From: Larix kaempferi
Lineage: Eukaryota > Streptophyta > Pinopsida > Pinales > Pinaceae
Assembly: GCA_027924585.1 (NCBI GenBank)
Contig: BSBM01000712.1
Span: 878,001-942,000, forward strand
Direction: 5' to 3'
DNA: 64,000 bases
Shown here: in pieces, positions 57,772 through 64,000 of the stretch
Layout of the letters: the number at the start of each line of letters is the position of its first letter
Numbering within the stretch: position 1 is the first letter of the stretch
Program-made: the position numbers and the translations under genes
The notes under the pieces: model-generated
Told to the model about the DNA's origin: nothing
Database searches by the model: none
Seen by the model: the letters and a program-made list of their open reading frames with translations, nothing else

Positions 57772-59254
57772 TGATGCTAGTGGAATGAATGTAGGGATTA
57801 AGAAATCTCCAGATAGGTTGATAATTGGCTAATGCAGCAATGGAAAACAGAGGAGATATCAGCAACAAGATAAAACGTATTCAATCAATTAAAAAAAGGC
57901 ATATATATAGTGGAATTTTGAAAATGGATGACTTAAATGAGTGTTACATGTGGCATCAAGAGATTGGTCCTTTAAATGAGTGGCATGCGGTATTTTAATG
58001 CATAGGGACTCCTACTATCGAGACAACAGTGGTAATATCCATTGGATAAAATCTAGGTGGTCCCACCTGGGAGGTAGAAGAATCTTAAAGTGGTTTCAGG
58101 GATCTGTGAAGATGGAATCAAAAAATTGTTTTTAGGGCCTTGAATGAACCTGAGAGTGCAACTTAGAGACAACGACTTTTATTCAGGGTCATTCTTGGCC
58201 TTTTAAATGTTCAGCAGCTACCAGGGCTTGAAAGCATGACAGTCGTAGATTTCCCTATCTTTAGATATGTGTAATTCCTTTGATGGCTTCTAACAATCAT
58301 TCGACCCACTTTATCTGGAAGACAGCTGTCTTGAAATGATAGTTTATTTATTATTTCTGATAGACGTAAAAGAGTGGTTTCTGGGATGTTTTAAGTTGGT
58401 TTGTCCTAACCGATTTTGAGGCCCTGAATTCCTACTCTACATACACATGTCTTAAGCAGTTTCCAATCAGGGTTGCACCGAGGTTGTTAAATGTCAAGCA
58501 ATTTTCAGTGCCTAAAATCCTGAGAACCGTAAGCCACTTCTCTTGTGACCTCAAGATTTGTACTTGACTTGAAGCTAATTCAAGTCACATGACATACTTG
58601 CTCTGATAGACATCTATCGGGAAGCGACCTATACCTTTTCTGCTGGCATTGAAAGGATCGGTTTCAGGGCTTGTTGTAAGTGGTTTGGATAGACCTCTTT
58701 TTGGGTCCTGAATGAACCTGAGACTGCCACGTGAAGAAAGTGGTTTCAATTCAAGGCTTGAACTTTTAAGTTAAAGGTCGAGCACTTCAGGACCCTGAAT
58801 AAATCTCCGTCGTTGATTGGAACCTTAATTTAAAGCTCTAGATTTCACTTAGGTCTTCGATTGGAAACATCATGAACGTTTCGAACATGATCAAACTCAT
58901 TCCTCTTACTTCAAATTTAGACTTAGATCCTCAATGTAATCACCAGTGTCACTTGTGATCAACTACGTTGTTTGTTTCTGGTTTTGAAAATATTAGTACT
59001 AACATTGGCTTCAGTGGGGACAAACTTTTTCTCTAGAAGAGGTTGAGAATTGTAGACTAGTGCCTTTAAGTCCATTGGGTTGTGGAGTCCTATAAAGCCT
59101 TCATTTTTACAAAATCAAATAGGTAAATTGTGATTGAAACATGCTTAAATACAATATGAAAAGAAAAATGAAGGAACGTAAAACAAAGTATGATACATAT
59201 TGATACAAAAATTCCTTAGAAGAGGAGAGATAGAGATTTAATACTGGAAGAAGC
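57772..59254 (-). other. Gypsy-B spacer between integrase and downstream ORF
   Basis: About 1.5 kb with no readable gene. It corresponds to the 555-bp spacer of Gypsy-A but is longer and not visibly similar. Confidence 0.55.
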
Positions 59255-60110
59255 GTTTCAGAAACCTACCATTGACGAGGTTCCTGTAAATCTCGTCGTT
59301 CAACTGTTCCATCTCGTAAGTGTTGTTATCTTCAACTACAAATACTTTGAACGGGTCGAGCAAGATATATCAAATTTACCACGTTTGAATATTTCCTCTC
59401 TCCTAGCGTCCCATTTTAGAACAAGATCCCCACGTTGAAAATCTCTTGCTATTCCTCTCCTGTCAAAAGTTGTTTTCATTTCTTCCTGATGTATCTTGGT
59501 TGTATCATCTAGTTGTTCTCATATTTGTTGAATCTCGATCAATTGAAGAATAATTCTTTCCATATCATTTGGATCAGCATGTTCTGATTGTAATAACTTC
59601 ATTATTGGTAGGCCACGTTGAATAGGAAGGACTGCGTCTTTACTATAAGCAACTTGGAAAAGAGAAGTGCCAATTTCTCTCTTAACAGTGATCCTATCTT
59701 CCCATAATGAAAATTTTAGCTGAGCGTTCCATGCCTTTTTATTTATGTTCAACATATTCTTGATGATAGTTACCAATCTTTTATTAGAGGATTCTGCCAA
59801 GCCATTACCTTGAGGATAATAGGATGTTCAATGAATTAATTCAATGTTTTAATTTTGACAAAAACTCATCATTTTTGGCAGACTTGAAATCCTAGGTAGT
59901 ATTTGTAATGATCTTCCTTGGACAATCAAATCTTGCTAGAATATTCTCTTCCAGGAAATTAATTATAACAGTATCATTAACATTTCTTGTTGGTATTGCT
60001 TATACCCATTTTGTGAGGTAGTCAGTAGCAATAAGAATCCATTTGTGTTGACCACTAGAATTTGTAATTATCTCTCCTATAAAATCTACACCCCACTATT
60101 GGAAAGGTGC
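59255..60110 (-). pseudogene. Gypsy-B integrase core and C-terminus
   Basis: WGVDFIGEI (first catalytic Asp, near 60090), WILIATDYLTKWV near 60035, then RKIITNTT followed by a stop near 59920, where the family has a TDN-type block (second Asp lost). NKRLVTIIKNMLNINKKAWN (59780) and IARDFQRGDLVLKWDARREE near 59440 belong to the core end and the C-terminal domain. Many stops. Confidence 0.75.
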
Positions 60111-61103
60111 TTCAACTTTGAATGGTTTGAGAGGCAGTGGTTTGAGATTTTGTTTTCCTACAAACATTTGACATTTGTTGCAGGTTCTAACAATTTTGTT
60201 AGCATCAATAAAACAAGTTGGCCCATAGTAACCAACTCGAAGGACTTTATAAGTGGTGGCTCTCCATGCATGATGTCCTCCACATACACCTTTATGGAAC
60301 TCTGCTATTATACCTTCATTTTCATCCTCTATTACACAATTCAGTAAAACTCCAAGAGGGTCTTTCCAAAATAAGTATCCATCTAGAATGCAGTATTTAA
60401 TAGCTTTGAGTCTAAGAGACCTCATCTTAGCTTTGTCGATATCAAGGGGACAAGTTAAATGTTGCAGGTAGTAAACAATATCTTTGTACCATTCAGAATA
60501 AGAAATTTTTTTAGAAATATTAAGAGGGAGATTTTGATGAGTACCTTCTTCCTCCTGATTGGGCAGTTGGTCTATCAAATTTATCTCCAGATCTTGATAG
60601 TTCGATTCAGCCAGAAGTTTGGCTAGTCCTTGTCCTTTTACCAGCTTGGTCGGCTTAATTTCCATGTGATATTCTTTGATTTTGGAAATCCACTTTCCTC
60701 TTCTACCTTCACTGTCGGGTTGACAGAGAATATCCTTGATGGTACTTCTTGGAGCGTAGGCAATGATTTTAGAGTGCAGGACATAGTTTCTAAATGACTT
60801 AAGTGCTTTCACTAGTGCATATGCTTGTTTCTCCATAGTGATACATTTTAAATCAGTGTCTCTCAATGCCCTTATAAAAAGGTCAATGGGTTTCTCATGT
60901 CCTTCATTATTTTTCTGTAAAAAGACTACTGCGATAGTAATTTCAGAGGCAAAGGAAAATATAAGAAACTCTTTGGTATATTCAGGACTAATTAAAAATG
61001 GTGATTCTCCTAAGGAATCCTTTATTTGTTTAAAATATTTCCTCTCTTCTGTAGTCCATTTGATCTCAGCATATTTCCTCAACATACCAGTAAGCTCTTT
61101 CAT
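60096..61103 (-). pseudogene. Gypsy-B RNase H and integrase zinc domain
   Basis: Open over 335 codons. RNase H has FLIFSFASEITIAVVFLQKN near 60950, CITMEKQAYALVKALKSFRN near 60830 and the connection GRRGKWISKIKEYHMEIKPT near 60680. The RNase H metal-binding Asp expected near FSFASE is not obvious. The integrase zinc motif is GGHHAWRATTYKVLRVGYYG with CNKCQMF (60290-60170). Confidence 0.85.
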
Positions 61104-61160
61104 TATCTCAGCAAAATTAGGAACAAATCTTCATAGAAAATTTATTTTTCCAATAAAATA

Positions 61161-61796
61161 CTATACTTCCTTTTTATTTCTCTGGAGATCAATTAATTTT
61201 ATAGTGGTCACTCTATCTGGATCTATTTTAACTCCTTTAGAGGTGATATGTCCCAAAAATTTTCCTTCTGTCATTGCAAAAAATAATTTTTTAGGATTTA
61301 GGGACAACCCAAACTTTCTACATTTCCTGAAGGTTTTCTTTAGATTTTGAAGATGATCTTCATATGAGTCTAAGAAAATTTTCATATCATCCAGGTATAT
61401 AATAATAAATTTTTCTTTTTCACCTATGAATGCTATATCCATGGCTCTTTGGAATATTTCCCCAACATTGATGAGGCCAAAGGGAATATTATCATACATA
61501 AACTTTCCCCAGGGTGTGGTGAAAGACATTTTTTCTCGATCATCAAGATGCATGGAAATTTGATTATAACCTAAAAATCCATCCATCGTAGACACTCTGG
61601 TTGAGACCGCCACTTTTTGAAGAATATGATCCATTTTGGGTAGAGGGTAATTGTCTTTTAAGAAACACTTTTTAAGATTTATGAAATAAACACACAAATG
61701 AATTTCCCCATTCTTCTTCCTCACTGGAACAATATTAGCTACGCACTCTGAATATCTAAGGGGAATAATGATTTTATCATCAAGTAATTTCCTCAC
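61161..61796 (-). pseudogene. Gypsy-B reverse transcriptase
   Basis: VRKKNGEIHLCVYFINLKKC (the family has an Asp where Tyr or Phe stands, so the first catalytic residue is doubtful), DNYPLPKMDHILQKV, DGFLGYNQISMHLDDREKMS, PFGLINVGEIFQRAMD and active site FIIIYLDDMKIF (YLDD kept, near 61400), then LSLNPKKLFFAMTEGKFLGH. A stop separates it from the pre-RT part at 61797-62111 (VNIGTPEEPKYINLSKSL, HRIPLKPNAKLVKQKLRQVN). Confidence 0.9.
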
Positions 61797-62111
61797 CTAT
61801 TTTTCAATTACATGGAGTAAAATAGGATTTACTTGCCTTAACTTCTGCTTTACTAGCTTAGCATTTGGTTTTAAAGGGATCCTATGTTGTATAACAGTCG
61901 TGTCATAAGTTTTCAAATATTCATACTTCCAAGCAAAAAAATCCATATACTCTTTCAACAGATCTTCATACCTTTGATTCTGCTCGATTGACAAGGACTT
62001 TGAAAGATTGATGTATTTTGGTTCTTCTGGGGTACCGATATTAACTTCCTGCACAACTTCAATACTTGGTTGAACTGCTGGTTTAACAAGGATCTCATTT
62101 TTATCAAACAA
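61797..62111 (-). pseudogene. Gypsy-B pre-RT linker
   Basis: 104 codons, EVNIGTPEEPKYINLSKSL then MDFFAWKYEYLKTYDTTVIQ, the conserved block before RT. It is joined in sense to 61161-61796 across a stop at its end. Confidence 0.85.
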
Positions 62112-62449
62112 TTTTTCTAGAGGAACTATACCTTTTGGGATATAATTGTTCTTTAGTTGGAGGATCTTGTGACTAGCAACCTATTGCATTTATTCAGCAG
62201 TTGTCATCTTTTCTTTGTATGATGTTTTCCATTTCATACTCGAGTCATCAGCATCTATATTAGTAGCAAAAAATTCATCCATATGTTGAAGAAAACATTT
62301 AATATACTGATCATCCTCAAAGACTTGCCAATGTTTGATGTTGTTAGGGATAGAAGGACAATATCACATTTCCACTTCATACTTCAACTTTGGTTTCTTG
62401 GGAGGTTTGAACGTATTGGCTGCTAGAGCCAACGAATCAGCCTGTTGGT

Positions 62450-62795
62450 TGTGCTCTCTTGGGACAAAAGTTATATTAAATGCATCAAATAAGTTTCAAG
62501 AAGATCCCAAACGCAATTCTTGTATTCTTTAAGCCGTGGGTGCTTTGTTTGCTAAATACCTTTGACCTAGTTTATTACCAATTCTAAATCTCCATAGACT
62601 GCCAACTTAGTTATTTTGAGGTCTTTAGCGGCTCATAAGCCTAAGATAAGGACCTCATACTTAGCAACATTGTTGGTGATATCAAATTCTAGTTTGTAAG
62701 GAAACATAGTCTCTTCCCCTACCAGTGAGAACAACAACACACCGGATCTGGATTCATATTTCGCTGAGGCTCCATCGAAATCTAATTTCCATACT
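62450..62795 (-). pseudogene. Gypsy-B extra RNase H (archaeal-like) before RT
   Basis: VWKLDFDGASAKYESRSGVL and FPYKLEFDITNNVAKYEVLI (62790-62640) show the FDGAS Asp and the NNVA(E/K)YE block of the aRNH type; the usual Glu of AEYE is Lys plus Tyr-Glu here. After a stop, AAKDLKITKLAVYGDLELVI and NQVKGI follow (62620-62540), with the GDS-type Asp kept as GDL. It lies between protease and RT, a second RNase H besides the one after RT. Confidence 0.75.
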
Positions 62796-62799
62796 CGAC

Positions 62800-63500
62800 T
62801 CTTGTGATCTTCGTCAGCAGATTTGGTCACTTGAAGTTCTACAATTTCCTCCTCAAGGGATTCAATGGAAAATAACATATAGCATCCCATATCCTCGTCA
62901 GTAGAATATATAGGATAATTAATAGGACTATCTTGATCACTTATCACATATGTGAACATAGATTCTCTATATAGATGTCTGGTTTCTCCTGGAAACATGG
63001 GTATTGTAGCATATTTCATATCCATCTGTATGGTACCTCCCAATTTTTTAGCCCAACTTCTTGATAGAAGCATACCATATTTTTCTAGTACATCAGCTAC
63101 TACCACATCTATCATTATACTTTTGATCGTTAACTGAGCAAGAGTGACTACCAAGTCCTTTATCATACCTACACATTTCAACTTTCTAAAGTCAAAAGTT
63201 TCAGGATCATGATATGACCTTGTGATCTCTAGTCCTATCTATTCCATAATAACTTTTGGCATCAAGTTGTGAAGCACCAGATTCTAACATACAATTGTGG
63301 AGTAGTTTATCATGCACATTAAGAGTGACATAAAAAGGAACAACATGTTCTTCTTTGTCATCAATGTGAGGGCTACATTGAACAATTGGGGATTCATCAT
63401 TCATATTTATGGTATCTTGTTGGTCAATGAATTCACAATTGTGTAGCATCCTATCAATTTGATTTTGGTACAAAGGGTTCTTTATGAGCTCAGACAATGG
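62800..63500 (-). pseudogene. Gypsy-B protease
   Basis: VTLNVHDKLLHNCMLESGAS near 63280 holds the active site (family D-S-G, here E-S-G). Then IKSIMIDVVVADVLEKYGML, SRSWAKKLGGTIQMDMKYAT and FPGETRHLYRESMFTYVISD (63120-62930), the conserved end of this gypsy protease. A frameshift lies near 63210. Loss of the catalytic Asp suggests it is dead. Confidence 0.8.
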
Positions 63501-63763
63501 GACTGCTATCTTGATTTTTCTCTATTTATGTTACAGATTGAAAGGTATACTGTTTTTCTCGTACTCTTTAGGCTATTGGTGTATATTTTTTTACAGGGTG
63601 GCATCTAGTTCTTTTTGTCCAAATGAAAATGATACTTTAGTGGTTTTTTCCTTTGACAAGTCTCCGTTCTTTATTACAGGATATTTTTGAGGGGTTTTAT
63701 ATAGAACTTGCTTTGCTGGGGAGACTTTACGAGGGGTTTTGTCTTGTTTATTGACAGACTCTC
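63501..63763 (-). pseudogene. Gypsy-B gag-protease linker remnant
   Basis: Basic, Ser/Lys-rich coding remains (KQDKTPRKVSPAKQVLYKTP) in the place of the gag C-terminal linker. Readable coding stops near 63764. Confidence 0.45.
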
Positions 63764-64000
63764 TGTTAACACCCAAAAAGTGCTCACTAGCTCATTTCCT
63801 TATTCACATGACCCATTTGTCCACTTTTTCACCATTTGAGCCTCTAAAGCCACCAAAAGGTCACCAAAAGACCTTAATACACCCCTTTTTCCACTCAAAA
63901 CGAATATTTTTCCTCAAAAAGGGTCCAGAATTCCCAAAAATATTAAAAAGGGAATAAAAATATTCAAAATATTCAAAAAAAGAAAAAGGAGGGAAAAGGT
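63764..64000. other. Non-coding end of window; possible LTR start
   Basis: TGTTAACACCCAAAAAG at 63764 looks like the start of a plant gypsy LTR, and coding similarity of Gypsy-B ends here. The rest is A-rich without ORFs. Too short to decide. Confidence 0.25.

Larger units (their letters stand above)
34727..63763 (-). mobile_element. Gypsy-B: outermost Ty3/gypsy element of the nest
   Basis: In element order on the minus strand: end of gag (63.76-63.5 kb), protease, extra RNase H, RT, RNase H, integrase (to about 59255), a 1.5-kb spacer, a long downstream ORF (57771-54955, continuing at 35872-35310) and a possible 3' LTR. Copia-2 (35873-54954) interrupts the downstream ORF. The 5' LTR is not in the window or has been lost. 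All ORFs are broken. Confidence 0.8.

Overview
The window looks like intergenic DNA of a seed plant with a large, transposon-rich genome. A gymnosperm is my best guess, from the mix of Ty3/gypsy and Ty1/copia families and LTR ends such as TGTAATGTCCCC, but this is recollection and not proof. I see no convincing host gene, tRNA, rRNA or CRISPR array. Almost everything I can name is a decayed LTR retrotransposon, a LINE, or a tandem array grown inside one. Element names used here (Copia-1, Copia-2, Copia-C, Gypsy-A to Gypsy-D) are local labels.

Layout. 1-5436: 3' part of Copia-1 (+), which lies inside the coiled-coil ORF at the 3' end of Gypsy-C (+; ORF 5437-6431, hairpin, PPT and LTR to 7187). 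Gypsy-C ends exactly inside a minus-strand LINE (7188 to about 10250), which also carries a 609-bp solo LTR with a perfect 5-bp TSD (8034-8642). 10.25-14.5 kb: AT-rich DNA with local duplications and one LINE-type RNase H fragment. 14.5-15.4 kb: a plus-strand LINE ORF1 remnant. 15.4-21.1 kb: strongly decayed plus-strand retroelement DNA with a degenerate gag zinc knuckle at 18.0 kb and a PPT/LTR start at 20.49 kb. 21159-28345: Copia-C (-), the most complete element, with 502-bp LTRs, tRNA-Met-type PBS, one gag-pol frame broken only by stops, and 1.8 kb of satellite-like arrays in its 3' UTR. 28.3-32.3 kb: a ~350-bp tandem repeat, a 1.55-kb probable solo LTR, a 0.45-kb tandem duplication and minisatellites. 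32.3-34.4 kb: Gypsy-D (-) protease to pre-RT remnant.

34.7-63.8 kb is a three-level nest. Gypsy-B (-) is outermost. Copia-2 (+, 35873-54954, TSD CTATT on both sides) interrupts its downstream ORF. Gypsy-A (-, 41101-54876, two 1686-bp LTRs) sits inside Copia-2. Gypsy-A has no matching TSD, and about 1.4 kb of Copia-2 is missing exactly at its edges, which suggests recombination between two Gypsy-A insertions.

How the parts relate. Copia-1 and Copia-2 are one family with RT-RNase H but no recognisable gag, protease or integrase, so they would need proteins from a related element; Copia-C is a candidate relative. Three Gypsy elements (A, B, C) carry a long coiled-coil ORF after integrase. Gypsy-A and Gypsy-C also share an 8-bp-stem hairpin exactly 18 nt before the 3' LTR. 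Gypsy-A has five gag zinc knuckles, a second gag-like module between protease and RT, and a 39-bp tandem repeat that multiplies the putative primer-binding site. Gypsy-B has an extra RNase H between protease and RT. These Gypsy features are the most interesting part of the window. All coding regions are broken, and none is predicted to give a functional full-length protein.
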